Assembly: GCF_002250505.1 (NCBI RefSeq)
Contig: NZ_NJGY01000001.1
Location: forward strand, 2,239,878 to 2,303,877
DNA from: Janthinobacterium sp. PC23-8
GTDB lineage: Bacteria > Pseudomonadota > Gammaproteobacteria > Burkholderiales > Burkholderiaceae_D
Reading direction: 5' to 3'
Length of the DNA stretch: 64,000 bases
The notes under the pieces were generated by a model that was not told the DNA's origin, made no database searches, and saw only the letters and a program-made list of their open reading frames with translations. Within the stretch, counting starts at the first letter, position 1; each line of letters begins with the position of its first letter. Both the position numbers and the translations under genes were made by a program. This document shows, in pieces, positions 1 through 9,424 of the stretch.

Positions 1-531
1 CCGGAGCCCCCACGCATTCGGATGGACACGATGAACGCGCGCGCGGAAGAAGTTGGGAGCAAGCTCAACTATAAGCGCTTCTGGCTGCAGCAGCAGTTGT
101 GCATCGTGCCCGCGTTAAGGGTCTTCGAGCCAAATTGGGAAACAGGCGTGCACGAGCGCTGGGCAATCGAGCTCGCAGGCGCCGAGCCTATCGGGTTGCC
201 TGGGATGTGGCGAACTTGGGAAGAGAAAGATGGCATCATCACTCACAGCTTTACTCACTTCACATTGAATGCTGACGACCACCCATTACTCAATCGATTC
301 CATCGGCCTGGAGAAGAGAAACGAGGCGTAGCAATTCTTCGACCGGAGTATTACGATGATTGGCTTAGCTCGACGAATCCCGAGTTCGCGCGTGTCCTCA
401 TTGAGCTGCGTTCGGAGACAGAGCTGCAGGCGTTCGCGGCACCGAAACAGACCATGGATAAAGACGAGGTTGATGACGCCGAGCCCCCTCTTGCGGAGCC
501 AGAGAGCGCGCTGCAGGCATCTCTATTTTAA
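1..531 (+). CDS. SRAP (YedK/HMCES-type) protein, 3' part only
   Basis: C-terminal part of a SOS-response-associated peptidase (SRAP) protein, a family that forms a thiazolidine crosslink with abasic sites in single-stranded DNA and so shields them. The frame is open to base 1, so the N-terminus with the catalytic Cys2 lies outside the window; the ATG at 22 is internal. Family marks are the NARAE motif near the start of the visible part, a glycine-leucine-proline-glycine and tryptophan-rich core (GLPGMWRTW), and the segment NADDHPLLNRFH, which carries the active-site histidine region. It ends with an acidic, poorly conserved tail of about 30 residues. Typical proteins have about 220-240 residues, so roughly 50-60 residues are missing. 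It could be core chromosome or cargo of the element to its right. Confidence 0.85.
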   Translation, partial: PEPPRIRMDTMNARAEEVGSKLNYKRFWLQQQLCIVPALRVFEPNWETGVHERWAIELAGAEPIGLPGMWRTWEEKDGIITHSFTHFTLNADDHPLLNRFHRPGEEKRGVAILRPEYYDDWLSSTNPEFARVLIELRSETELQAFAAPKQTMDKDEVDDAEPPLAEPESALQASLF

Positions 532-1114
532 CTTGGTCTAGGCCAAGGTATGAAAAGCCTCAGAGGCATGCGCCAACTGCAGAGAGGCACAAAACTTAGT
601 TGTACTTCGCAAGCTCTTCCGGCGTTATACGGCGAAGTTACATCACAGGACTTGCGCTTTGCGCAGATGCGGCATGTCGGCAGCGAGAAGGCTTTGAAAC
701 CAAAAGCGTGTACGTCGACATGATGCCGGCATTCATTCCGCGATGCATCACGTGCGTGGGTGGTTGTCGACAATGGACTTTGTTCCAAGCGGCAGCGATG
801 GTCGCGTCTACTTCGAGTCGTTCGGCGAAGCGAGACCGAAGCAGGGGCTGAGCTTCAGGGAACTGCGGACACCGAGCTGATTGACGGTATCCCGCCAGAG
901 TCTGGACCTAAAAACGTCCCGTAAAGAGGTGATGACATTCTAGGGAGCCAGCGCACTCGTGTGGCACATTGTTTGATGTCACGACACGACGCTTGCGAGC
1001 TTGCCAAAGTCAAATGACCGCTGGAGCGCTCAGGGAGTAAGGACGCAGCTTAATGAAAGTCTTGGCGCTACTTCCCATGAGCCGGGAGCGAATGGAGTTG
1101 CGCGTGGTATGGAA
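532..1114. other. intergenic stretch without a recognisable gene
   Basis: Short open frames exist on both strands (for example 600-851 plus and 528-788 minus), but none shows a family motif, a convincing ribosome binding site or a codon pattern like its neighbours. The base composition is like the rest of the accessory region. It may be decayed coding DNA, like the stretch at 2270-2948, but I cannot name a parent gene. Confidence 0.5.
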
Positions 1115-2269
1115 CTAGGCCGACTGCCTTTGGCTTCTGTGATGCATAATGAATGGTGCCATGGCTTCCACTACTTTCTTTTCGAAGATTGGATACAGAG
1201 TCCCAGAAATTGAGTCGTTTTCACTTAGGCCCATATCTAGCATCGCTTCCTTGCATGCGGCTTGATAAGCGAGATTGAAGCTTCGGTCCCATGAACGTTT
1301 CATCAGCGCGTCCATGACCTGTCCCACTGCCTTTTCAGTGCGCTCCGAATCGTAGCCATCTCCATAGAGAATTCTGTCAACTAAAGAGATTTCCAAGTTC
1401 CAATCAACAGTGATTTCAATTTCACGGGCTTCGTCTGGAACTATCGCATAGGTTGATGCAATGGCGGGGCCATCGTACTGTCGACTAAGCTCAATGTGCC
1501 ATCGTGCAAATGAGAAGTACTCCACATATGCTAGCAGCCTAGATGTTTTAGGGTCCCCAGAAATGCTTACGCAATGAAAAATCTGACCGGGTTTGCGCCC
1601 CTTTACAACGTCTATCAGGCTGCTCCAGCCATAGCTGGTCGTCAGCAGTTCTGGCTGACGAAGAAATGGTAGGACTACTTCACATTCATGCGGACTTATG
1701 CCGAGTTTGAAGGCGTACGCAAGCGCTGTAGTGACAATTGAGCGTCCGGCCTCCGGTCCGCCAGGTGCCAGGTCGACCTTTATAGGTTCTTCTAAATAGC
1801 TGGTGCTCATCTTTGCGGAGGAGAGAGCTGCTTGGTCGTCAAGATTCGGGTAACGTTGTTTAAGTTCCGATACCTTCTTTCGCACCTCCCCCATATCCCG
1901 AGCTATAAAGGAAATCTTCGTCTTATCGCCGTCCGGTACTTGACTGTATTGAAAGCGAGCAGGTGTCATGGTCCCATCATTGTGTAGCTTGTAGTCTTTC
2001 CCACCGATAGTGGATACTACAACTGACGGCACTGAACCCCTATCGCGTGATATACCTGTCATGGACGACATCCAAGCGAATTGCTTGGATAAAACAGCAT
2101 CCCAAGTCCGACCTTTTCTGTTATTGCACTCGCGGCAGATGAACCTGTTGACGGTCATCCAACCACCTATGGAATTCGGAATAATGTGTTCGTCGGAATC
2201 GTTAGCCTCGGTGAGCGGGTCGAGGCAAAACGCGCACTTATCGACTACGGAGTCTTCTTGTGTCTGCAT
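1115..2269 (-). CDS. HNH endonuclease-like protein
   Basis: A 384-residue protein with an N-terminal HNH zinc-finger nuclease module. Cys12-x2-Cys15, the Glu27-His28 pair followed by IIPNSIGG, and Cys45-x2-Cys48-Asn49-Asn50 give the usual zinc-binding and metal/nucleophile positions, as in the HNH_5 type. The remaining 320 residues are not recognised; they are mixed alpha/beta without membrane segments and presumably set specificity. The gene stands alone, transcribed away from the CHAT gene across a stretch of gene relics. Stand-alone HNH proteins of this kind are frequent in phages, islands and defence loci. Whether this one cuts phage DNA, works with the CHAT protein or is a homing-type gene cannot be told from the sequence. 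The HNH call is firm; the role is open. Confidence 0.75.
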   Translation of the reverse strand: MQTQEDSVVDKCAFCLDPLTEANDSDEHIIPNSIGGWMTVNRFICRECNNRKGRTWDAVLSKQFAWMSSMTGISRDRGSVPSVVVSTIGGKDYKLHNDGTMTPARFQYSQVPDGDKTKISFIARDMGEVRKKVSELKQRYPNLDDQAALSSAKMSTSYLEEPIKVDLAPGGPEAGRSIVTTALAYAFKLGISPHECEVVLPFLRQPELLTTSYGWSSLIDVVKGRKPGQIFHCVSISGDPKTSRLLAYVEYFSFARWHIELSRQYDGPAIASTYAIVPDEAREIEITVDWNLEISLVDRILYGDGYDSERTEKAVGQVMDALMKRSWDRSFNLAYQAACKEAMLDMGLSENDSISGTLYPIFEKKVVEAMAPFIMHHRSQRQSA

Positions 2270-2335
2270 ACTTCATCGCCTGAAGGATGGGCTTGGTTTT
2301 GAATTCATTTTCCGGCATCTAATAGGGTAACGGTG

Positions 2336-2434
2336 CAGACCCTATGGTACGCCGTACACAATAAGCTGCCGGTGCCTGGATTGAGCCACAACTCCGACCG
2401 CGGTACGCAGTATTGCGCCCACGACTATGATAGG
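2336..2434 (+). pseudogene. IS3-family transposase relic
   Basis: In the frame beginning CAG at 2336 the DNA encodes a run ending PVPGLSHNSDRGTQYCAHDY. This matches the hallmark of the IS3-family OrfB integrase around the second catalytic Asp (typically PAPGLIHHSDRGSQY). Only about 33 codons are recognisable; the match is lost on both sides and no terminal repeats are seen. It marks old insertion-sequence activity between the HNH and CHAT genes. Confidence 0.7.
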
Positions 2435-2592
2435 GGTTCAGCGTACCTGTCCTGCACGATTATATGCGCATGAACTCAGCATCGCTCTATCTCAATGAAA
2501 GTTCCGCGACCTAGTGTCCAGTTCTCCAAGAATGTGGCGCAGGTCCACAAGCCACTTTGCAACCAAGTGCCGTACGTTGCGCTCACACTGCC

Positions 2593-2778
2593 ATCTTGCA
2601 CGACGGAGAAACGCCAGTAGAAACCCCTCGGCTGACTGTTCAACAGCGCGGTCAGGAAAGCTGCTGGCTCATGGCACTTCAGCCAACTTGAGGTATACGC
2701 CAAGAGCGGAAAGGAAGCGGCATGAGACTCGGTAAAACTGTACTCGCCCACCTGATTTGGCGGATGATTGATGTCGCG
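2593..2778 (-). pseudogene. dnaE2 (imuC) relic, error-prone DNA polymerase fragment
   Basis: On the minus strand from 2751 to 2593 the frame reads [18 protein letters not shown], then [18 protein letters not shown], then SQPRGFY and VVQD. This is the very conserved stretch of DnaE2/ImuC, the SOS mutasome polymerase (usual form GEYGFPESHAASFALL...LNSQPMGFY). Just upstream, in another frame, IIRQI matches the residues that normally precede it, so a frameshift lies near 2755. Nothing else of the roughly 1000-residue protein is found. It is a dead remnant, probably of an imuA-imuB-dnaE2 cassette broken by insertions. Confidence 0.8.
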
Positions 2779-2948
2779 AACTAGGTGCTAGAGTAGCTGT
2801 CCGACGAAATGCCCATCACCATGTCTTGCCGCAATCAGCGCTCAGGCATATGCTTGCACCGCGTCCTCATCCACGCCCACAGCGCTAGCAGCTGCAATCA
2901 ATCACTGCATACCAATGCAGATTCGAACACAACACCAAGGACACTGAC

Positions 2949-5900
2949 GTGCAGGCACATGAACCCAGTAATCGAGTAATGCAAGGTCTTGACCCGGCTG
3001 TCCTGTTCGGCAAAGGCTTTGATTTAGGATGCGCCGACCTTGTTATAGGTGGCTCCTTGCGAGAGGTCATTGGCCGAATTACGACTGACCTTTTGATAAA
3101 AGCCACGGACAAAGATGGGCGTCAGGTCTTCACCGGCGCCACCATCATATTGCCGCCTGCGGACGCGACGGCTGTCACCGAGGAGAATGTGTTCGCTGCT
3201 TTAATTGGGGCAACTCAGGAACTGCGCGGTTTTCCAGTCGACGATGAGGAAGAAAAGGTACTCCGCCGCATTGTCAGGGTGCTACATACACCTTCACTCG
3301 TCGTCGCCGACTTGGTTTGCAAGATACAGGAACAAGGCTCAAACAGACTTATCGCGGTCGCCGAGGCGAGTCGCTTTCAAGACCCGTCTGTCAACTTGCC
3401 AATCGTGTTCGGGGCAAGTGCCACGCGGTTCCCTGAGGACCGTTGGGCACCTCATGTAACGTCGTTATGCAGGCAAGTGGTTTCTGCTGTGCAGAGTATT
3501 GGCAGCTATGCCGTCGTGCATGTGCGGGAACTTCCGGCGCGAAAGCCGGAAAACAGGCAACTGCTTCTCTCAGTAGACGACTGTTACGTCCTAGAGTTGT
3601 CTCAGGCAGACGACATGGAGGAGGTACTCTCTACACGGAGTGAAACTTGGGTGTCTATGACCTTGCAAGGAAGGCTTAAAGAAGTGCAGACCGAGCTGGA
3701 TGGCCTGGACCTTCCAGAGGCGACCAAGTTGCACATACTTGTCCAGCTCGTGAATCGGATGGGACAAACAGCTGATACCCTTGACCTTCTCAGGCGACTA
3801 CCGCCCCATCTGCCGGCGCTTCCAGTAGAGGCCGCCGTTCAGCTCGCACAATTTGCGATTCGGGCTGGCGACGAAGACTTGGCGCAGGAGCTATTGCCAG
3901 ATAGCCCAGACGGCATCTTCGACGATATGTGGCTCGAAGCGGGGCTGGAAGTTGCCACACAGCTGGAAGACAACGACCGCATCGCGAGGTTTGACGCTCG
4001 ATTGGAAGCACTTATGCCTGCCTCAGAGCGCCTAAGAGAGAATCGAGACCGTCGGCTTTTAACTAACTGTCAGGAGACAACAAGTGCTGTCGAGCAGCGC
4101 TTTACAAGCGCTGGTTTCAATGCACATCATCTGGAGTTACAGGAGCGCCTGACTGAACTTAAGCCAAACTACGACGCAGCTATTAAGGCTGCGCATGCAT
4201 GGGGTCAAGAATGGTGGCAACTCGCTGTCGTGTGCTGCGCAATACACGCCAGAAGCATGGGCCAGTTTCGTGACGCGGCCGACGCGGCCAGCATCATTAC
4301 CTCTTCAGATGTCTACGGAAGGCAAGCCACGCAGGTATTACTTTACTCAATTCGAGCAATGATGCTCAGGGAGTTGATACCAAAGGAAGAGCGCGATTAC
4401 TACCGAGGACTCTTTCAATCAGCATTCCAATTTTTGGCTCGTAATCCTGCAGACGACGGAATCCGGTCGAACCTCACTTCGCTCCTCTCAGTCGAGTCGT
4501 GTGGTAACCAAGGCCTACCTCTCATCGCTTTGACTATGCTTGACCTGGCGGAGCACGGAATCAGCTTGTCATCTTCGGATGAAATACCAGATAAGAGCAA
4601 TACCGACCTGCTTAACGACGAAGTGAAAACTTCCCTAGTTAACGCGATGCGTTGGATGGGCGAAAGCGGTGCTGGTGAGCCTGGAGTCACAGTCATCCCA
4701 CGAGAACTCATTGTCGCTTCCCCCGACGACTTTGTAGCTGCAATAGGGCTGCTGGTTCAACGAGGGAGTGAGCAACTTGGCGAAGACGTCGACTTGGTCT
4801 CCATGGAGAAACTTGTCCTCATCGCTTGCGCTGTCTGCCCTCACGCCACTAAGGAGCGCGATGACGACATCCGCTTGATGCGTTTGCTCGCATCACAGTT
4901 TGCAACGTCAGGGCAGTTTCAGCGCGCAAGAGACTCCGCAGAACAAATTTTGCTGATGGGGCAGACCTCATTGCTTCGCCAACGTCTTGCGTGGGCGGCC
5001 TTTGCCGATATCTATCACCGTTGCCGAAACTATGTCGTCGCGCTTGTGGGGATGGCTTGCGCGCTCGCGACTGACGTCACTGTTCCCAAGGCAGACCTAT
5101 GGCACGAGGTACACGCCATCCATCGCGTCCTACGAGACCTTGGCCTCTTTGAACTCTCTCTCCAGTTCGTTCCCGCAATGAGAAAACTGCTCGGAGACCT
5201 CGGCTTTGACCCAGAAACCGACCCCAGAATTATTGCAGCTGACCTTGGCTTGCAGCTCATGCTGGCTCGGAATGCATCACTAGATAGGCTGCAAGAATTA
5301 TTGACCAAGATTGCTGCAGCTTCCGAAAGCGCACTCGGGAACAGAAACCGCCTGTTTCCCCTCGCATTGCTTCTAGGCCAAGCTTCCTCGAAGGTTGACG
5401 CTGCGGGCGGCGTTGTGACGCGGTCTACAAAAGCACTTCTTGAAACGGCGCTGCAACAAGTCGGACACAAGTCCGCCACCTTAATCAAGACCATTTCTGC
5501 GGAGAAGCCATCTGTCGAGGACGTTCTAGCGATGTTCAACGAAGTTCAGCACACCGCTTTCGCTGCGGACTTTGCTCGCGACTATGCTTCTATCGCGCTG
5601 GCGGCAAGACGTCTATTAAACACAAATAATTCAGCCGTTACCGTCGCTTCTGATGCAGTCTTCGCAGTCGAATTGCTTGCGGACCAAACCGTAACGCTCC
5701 CATCCGGCCGGCCTGTGATGACGGTGGACTGGGCGATGCAGCAAGCTTTTGAACTGAGCGATGCCGGCTACGATATTGTATTCATGGCGTTAGACGAGAA
5801 AAGTGAGCTGTCGGTCACTCACGTCGCCGACCAAAAGGTCCTCACTGTAGACCAGCCTCGGCAGGAGCAGACGTTCAGGCGACGCTTTGATGCGTGGCTG

Positions 5901-6815
5901 TTGGAGTATCCAAGGAAGTACGGAACTATCGACCGCAACGACGGCAACAACATTTTCTACCTCACGATGGAGAAGCTGGACGTTCGCCTTCCACGAAGTG
6001 AAAGACTAATTATCGTCGCAGAGCCAATGCTCCAGCAGTTGACTGCCAACCTGGTCGTGATACAACCTGACGATGGCAGCTGGAGTTACTTCGCAGGGAC
6101 GCAAAGTTCCATCGGTGCCGTTCCTTCGCTGACTTGGCTTGCTGCAGCGAAAGCTGCGCAGCGCTCCGCAAGGACTTGCTACAAAGCTTGGATTTCCGCC
6201 CAGTTGGACTCTAAGCTTGAGGACAGCGAATCCCCGGGCGACCGCGATGACGTCGATGCTCATGAACCTGACCGCGCGCAGACGCTCGACGTGGCGCTTC
6301 GCCGTCTCAGCGGGAGCTTTGCCGAATTTGGATTTACCGTCGACACCGGTCGCCGACTCCCAAGTGACATGGGAGATGCTGCTCTCGCCGTGGTGACTGC
6401 ACACGGAGGTCTTAATAGCGACGGAAACTACTTGCACAGCATCCGCGATGACGAAGTGCTCGTAGAGGCACCTTCTGCTCTGGCGAACGCGCTAGCGGGT
6501 GTCGAACTGGTCATTCTTTTCGTATGTAGTGGGGGACGCATCGACAAAAATCCTTGGGACAACTCTACTACCAGCCTACCCAAGCAACTTTTGAGCAGAG
6601 GCAGCCGGGCAGTAATTGCATCACCGTGGCCGCTCAACGTGTTGGTTACATACAATTGGCTCGACCCATTCATGAGAGCTTGGGAAGCTGGCTTCACTGT
6701 TTTAGACGCGACGAAAACGGCAAACGATGCTGTTGCCAAACACCTCGGAGATGTGCCGCAGTATTCCCTTGCAATGCGTGTTTATGGTGATGTCTTGCTA
6801 ACACGCCCGGTTTAG
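2949..6815 (+). CDS. large helical-repeat protein with C-terminal CHAT protease domain
   Basis: A 1288-residue, apparently cytosolic protein. The C-terminal 200 residues or so form a CHAT (caspase-HetF-associated) cysteine-protease domain: the catalytic His is His1152 in VVTAHGG and the nucleophile Cys1193 in ILFVCSGGR, followed by the usual LLSRGSRAVIASPWP strand-helix and a C-terminal VYGDVLL strand. Residues from about 240 to 900 are alpha-helical with TPR-like spacing (for example residues around 260-330 and 400-500). The first 230 residues form an unrecognised alpha/beta domain. There is no signal peptide or membrane segment. The GTG start is chosen because AAGGA sits 7 bases upstream; an ATG at 2979 is the alternative. 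The gene is monocistronic, in a mobile region beside three recombinases. TPR-CHAT proteins act as triggered proteases in some immune systems, for example with type III-E CRISPR; that role here is inference. Confidence 0.8.
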   Translation: MQAHEPSNRVMQGLDPAVLFGKGFDLGCADLVIGGSLREVIGRITTDLLIKATDKDGRQVFTGATIILPPADATAVTEENVFAALIGATQELRGFPVDDEEEKVLRRIVRVLHTPSLVVADLVCKIQEQGSNRLIAVAEASRFQDPSVNLPIVFGASATRFPEDRWAPHVTSLCRQVVSAVQSIGSYAVVHVRELPARKPENRQLLLSVDDCYVLELSQADDMEEVLSTRSETWVSMTLQGRLKEVQTELDGLDLPEATKLHILVQLVNRMGQTADTLDLLRRLPPHLPALPVEAAVQLAQFAIRAGDEDLAQELLPDSPDGIFDDMWLEAGLEVATQLEDNDRIARFDARLEALMPASERLRENRDRRLLTNCQETTSAVEQRFTSAGFNAHHLELQERLTELKPNYDAAIKAAHAWGQEWWQLAVVCCAIHARSMGQFRDAADAASIITSSDVYGRQATQVLLYSIRAMMLRELIPKEERDYYRGLFQSAFQFLARNPADDGIRSNLTSLLSVESCGNQGLPLIALTMLDLAEHGISLSSSDEIPDKSNTDLLNDEVKTSLVNAMRWMGESGAGEPGVTVIPRELIVASPDDFVAAIGLLVQRGSEQLGEDVDLVSMEKLVLIACAVCPHATKERDDDIRLMRLLASQFATSGQFQRARDSAEQILLMGQTSLLRQRLAWAAFADIYHRCRNYVVALVGMACALATDVTVPKADLWHEVHAIHRVLRDLGLFELSLQFVPAMRKLLGDLGFDPETDPRIIAADLGLQLMLARNASLDRLQELLTKIAAASESALGNRNRLFPLALLLGQASSKVDAAGGVVTRSTKALLETALQQVGHKSATLIKTISAEKPSVEDVLAMFNEVQHTAFAADFARDYASIALAARRLLNTNNSAVTVASDAVFAVELLADQTVTLPSGRPVMTVDWAMQQAFELSDAGYDIVFMALDEKSELSVTHVADQKVLTVDQPRQEQTFRRRFDAWLLEYPRKYGTIDRNDGNNIFYLTMEKLDVRLPRSERLIIVAEPMLQQLTANLVVIQPDDGSWSYFAGTQSSIGAVPSLTWLAAAKAAQRSARTCYKAWISAQLDSKLEDSESPGDRDDVDAHEPDRAQTLDVALRRLSGSFAEFGFTVDTGRRLPSDMGDAALAVVTAHGGLNSDGNYLHSIRDDEVLVEAPSALANALAGVELVILFVCSGGRIDKNPWDNSTTSLPKQLLSRGSRAVIASPWPLNVLVTYNWLDPFMRAWEAGFTVLDATKTANDAVAKHLGDVPQYSLAMRVYGDVLLTRPV

Positions 6816-6941
6816 AAAGTACTGCGACAATTTTTGAAGGTGAGAAGATTCCATCGGGAACGTACCGGCGCGTCCCTGAATCGCTCAAGCGGCAACGACC
6901 TACTTGGAAATTTTGCTCAGTGAGTTGTTGCCCATTTGCCC

Positions 6942-7397
6942 TCATCCACCTCTGGTCAGCTTCAACTTCGTAACGTCGGTCCGCTCCCGGTCCACCTTCG
7001 GCATCGGCGTGTCCAGAAATTCCTTGGTAAGGTTCCTGGAATTGGCGTTGTAGGCCCATCGTGCAAACTGCTCAAGTAAGCGGTGTTGTTCAGCCTTCAT
7101 GCGCTGGTTCTCGGCGGTCAACCGTTCGACATGTTCCAACGCCATCTTCAGCTCAGGGTCCATATTGACATCAGCATTTTCGGCAGGGCTGCCACTAAGC
7201 GACCTTTTTCGAGTAACAAATGCGAGGTGGATACGCTCGTAGCGGTGCAGGGCCTGGCGGGTGTATCGCAGGCGAGTACGCTTCTCAATGGCGTCGATGA
7301 ACATCTCCCAAGTCAGCTTGCCACTCCAGCCATCTAGTACGCCCACTATGGCTTCTATAGCTTCCTCATCGATGTTCTTCTCTCGGGTTCGTGTCAT
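6942..7397 (-). CDS. small HTH/coiled-coil helper of the recombinase operon
   Basis: A 151-residue protein encoded last in the recombinase operon; its start overlaps the stop of the 676-residue recombinase by four bases (ATGA), which implies translational coupling. Residues about 25-60 look like a winged or three-helix DNA-binding segment (LTWEMFIDAIEKRTRLRY...RYERI). Residues about 85-120 form a strongly predicted coiled coil (ERLTAENQRMKAEQHRLLEQ). The same architecture occurs in the small third protein of Tn554-type transposons and in other multi-recombinase elements, where it assists or directs integration. I infer an accessory DNA-binding role. It has no catalytic residues and is not itself a recombinase. 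Confidence 0.6.
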   Translation of the reverse strand: MTRTREKNIDEEAIEAIVGVLDGWSGKLTWEMFIDAIEKRTRLRYTRQALHRYERIHLAFVTRKRSLSGSPAENADVNMDPELKMALEHVERLTAENQRMKAEQHRLLEQFARWAYNANSRNLTKEFLDTPMPKVDRERTDVTKLKLTRGG

Positions 7398-9424
7398 CGG
7401 CTAACCTCCTGTATGCCAAGAATTGTGTGCTTGGGCTGTTCTTCATAGCCGAGACGAGCCGCCACCGCGTGTTCAAGCCGGGAAGGGACGTTTGCAGGAC
7501 TCAGCCGGATGACAGCGCCGCTTGGAACTAACGGATTCTCGAGAATCTCCATGAGCGACGACAGTCGCTCCATCTGTGCACGATGGTGTTCGACCCACTC
7601 CGACGCCCCGAAATCGCCTTCCTCTTCAGCCTTTTCTGCCATCTGGAGAAGTCGAGTGGCCTCTGCGAACGCTAAGCGAGTCCTTCCTTCTTTCTCAACC
7701 TCTCCTTTGATGCAAACTTGTTCGCCGCAATTGATGCAATCACGATGCATCTGGCACGGCGCCATGACGTAGTCGTGGATGCAGTAGCCGAACTCAGTAG
7801 TATGGGCGGTCGGTACCTTGAGGCGTGCGAATTGGACCCGCGGAATCAAGTTCTTCCGTGACGCTGCCGCTAGGGGACCAAACATGCGCGTATCGTCACC
7901 AACGGCCTCCCGGACTCGTGCCAGCAAGGACTCATTTGACTCATGGTCGTAGACCTCGTTCTGCCGAATGTCCTTGCGCCCGGACCATTTTGCTATGTCG
8001 AGCTGGCTTAGTCCGCCAGCTTGCGCCAAAGTGTTCAGATAGTGCCTGAATTGGTGAGTAGTGACGTGAATAGAGCTGCCGTCATATTCCGTGAACCCGG
8101 CTCGGTCAAAAATAGACTTTTGGTCGTCCCGAGCACCCAAACGATTCCAGATGAAGCCTTGCCCGACCGGCTCGATGATGCACCTGAACGACGACTTATT
8201 AACCTCTACACCATTTCGAAGAATTACAAAGAGAGCGTCGCTATACCGAAGGCCAATTCCATCGACCATCACAGGGAATCCCCGTGGGAGCCATTTCAGA
8301 ACAGCAGCTTCAAGGTCTGCGAATCGCACAGCCACGTTTTTTCGGAAAGGGCCGGCCACGGCAATGTTTTTCTTACACCATTCGCGAGCTACCCCAAGGT
8401 CGACAGCCTCAGCGTAAAGAATATCGGCTACTTCACGTAACGTTAGCCACTCCTTGGTTCGCAGGTGCTGCAGTTCGGCAGTAAGATAGATTTTTGTCGG
8501 ATTTTGCTCGTACCACCGCGCCACCGTGCGAGCCTCATCGGTCAGGCGTCGAATGCGTTCTATTGCTTCCTGAACAACTCCCGACATCGAGGAGACGACC
8601 CATTTCACCATCGGGTCAGCCCCCTTGGCAGGCCACCAGCGAAGTCCAAAGTGCTCTCCATTTTCTCCGTTCGGCTGCCGAACCTCACATTTTTCCGGCA
8701 GCATAAGAAGCTCATTGATACGGTCAGGTGCCGAACACAGGACGGCACAGGCAGACGAAACCAAGATATCGCCAGGTTCCGTGGCGAGGCGATAGACTTT
8801 AGGTAAAGCGCCCAAAGCGGCCTCGCTGGGGAGTTTCGCTGTCCGCCGGTCGTCAAACACCTTCCCGACCCGAACACCTTCAACTGGCCGCGGAATGGGG
8901 TTGTGCCAGATTGTGCGAATGCTTGTCAAATGGTTCACACACAGAAACTCCGAAACAAGTTCCAGCTGTCCGCCAGCCCGATATGCCGTTGCAGGAGCAA
9001 GTCGGTCCTTAAGCATCTGTGCCGCTCGGTTAAGTATGTGAGAGTCCACTCTAACAGGGTCCGCCGTACCGGCTTCAAGCAAGGCAGCTTCCAGTACTCG
9101 TAATGCGACCAGGCGCCCTGAGACATTGTCAGTCGGTCGAAAAGCATGCTGGTTCCGCATGTAGCCTTTGGCGAATGATAGGTACGGTTCCTGCATTGGC
9201 ACAAAGTTCTTCTTTGTCGAAGTTTCGAGATTGCTGAACACCATTCGAATCGCGTGGTACTTGGCTTTAAGCTCGATGGTCTCGCTAACGTCCCACTTGT
9301 TTGCATCGAAATCCAAGTCTTTGCCGAACACCGTAAGACGGCACCGGCAAAACTCGATGAACCCCTCCAGATTTGCCTGCGCATCGAGCTCGGCCCTGGG
9401 GACAAATACGACAATCTCACTCAT
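7394..9424 (-). CDS. tyrosine recombinase, third of the trio (676 residues)
   Basis: A site-specific integrase of the tyrosine recombinase family. The catalytic set is visible in the C-terminal half: Arg in APDRINELLML, a lysine in the following beta-hairpin region, the HxxR box in THQFRHYLNTLA, Trp in AKWSGRK and the nucleophile Tyr in NEVYDHES. After the catalytic domain comes a cysteine cluster (CIHDY...CQMHRDCINCGEQVC), probably a zinc finger, then a helical tail. At 676 residues it is much longer than lambda-type integrases (about 350). Its start overlaps the preceding gene by four bases, as does its stop with the helper gene. It is expected to act with its two partners at the element ends. 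Confidence 0.85.
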   Translation of the reverse strand: MSEIVVFVPRAELDAQANLEGFIEFCRCRLTVFGKDLDFDANKWDVSETIELKAKYHAIRMVFSNLETSTKKNFVPMQEPYLSFAKGYMRNQHAFRPTDNVSGRLVALRVLEAALLEAGTADPVRVDSHILNRAAQMLKDRLAPATAYRAGGQLELVSEFLCVNHLTSIRTIWHNPIPRPVEGVRVGKVFDDRRTAKLPSEAALGALPKVYRLATEPGDILVSSACAVLCSAPDRINELLMLPEKCEVRQPNGENGEHFGLRWWPAKGADPMVKWVVSSMSGVVQEAIERIRRLTDEARTVARWYEQNPTKIYLTAELQHLRTKEWLTLREVADILYAEAVDLGVAREWCKKNIAVAGPFRKNVAVRFADLEAAVLKWLPRGFPVMVDGIGLRYSDALFVILRNGVEVNKSSFRCIIEPVGQGFIWNRLGARDDQKSIFDRAGFTEYDGSSIHVTTHQFRHYLNTLAQAGGLSQLDIAKWSGRKDIRQNEVYDHESNESLLARVREAVGDDTRMFGPLAAASRKNLIPRVQFARLKVPTAHTTEFGYCIHDYVMAPCQMHRDCINCGEQVCIKGEVEKEGRTRLAFAEATRLLQMAEKAEEEGDFGASEWVEHHRAQMERLSSLMEILENPLVPSGAVIRLSPANVPSRLEHAVAARLGYEEQPKHTILGIQEVSR

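Noticed and set aside
528-851. Two small frames on opposite strands after the SRAP gene
   Set aside because: No homology pattern, no ribosome binding site, composition not gene-like.
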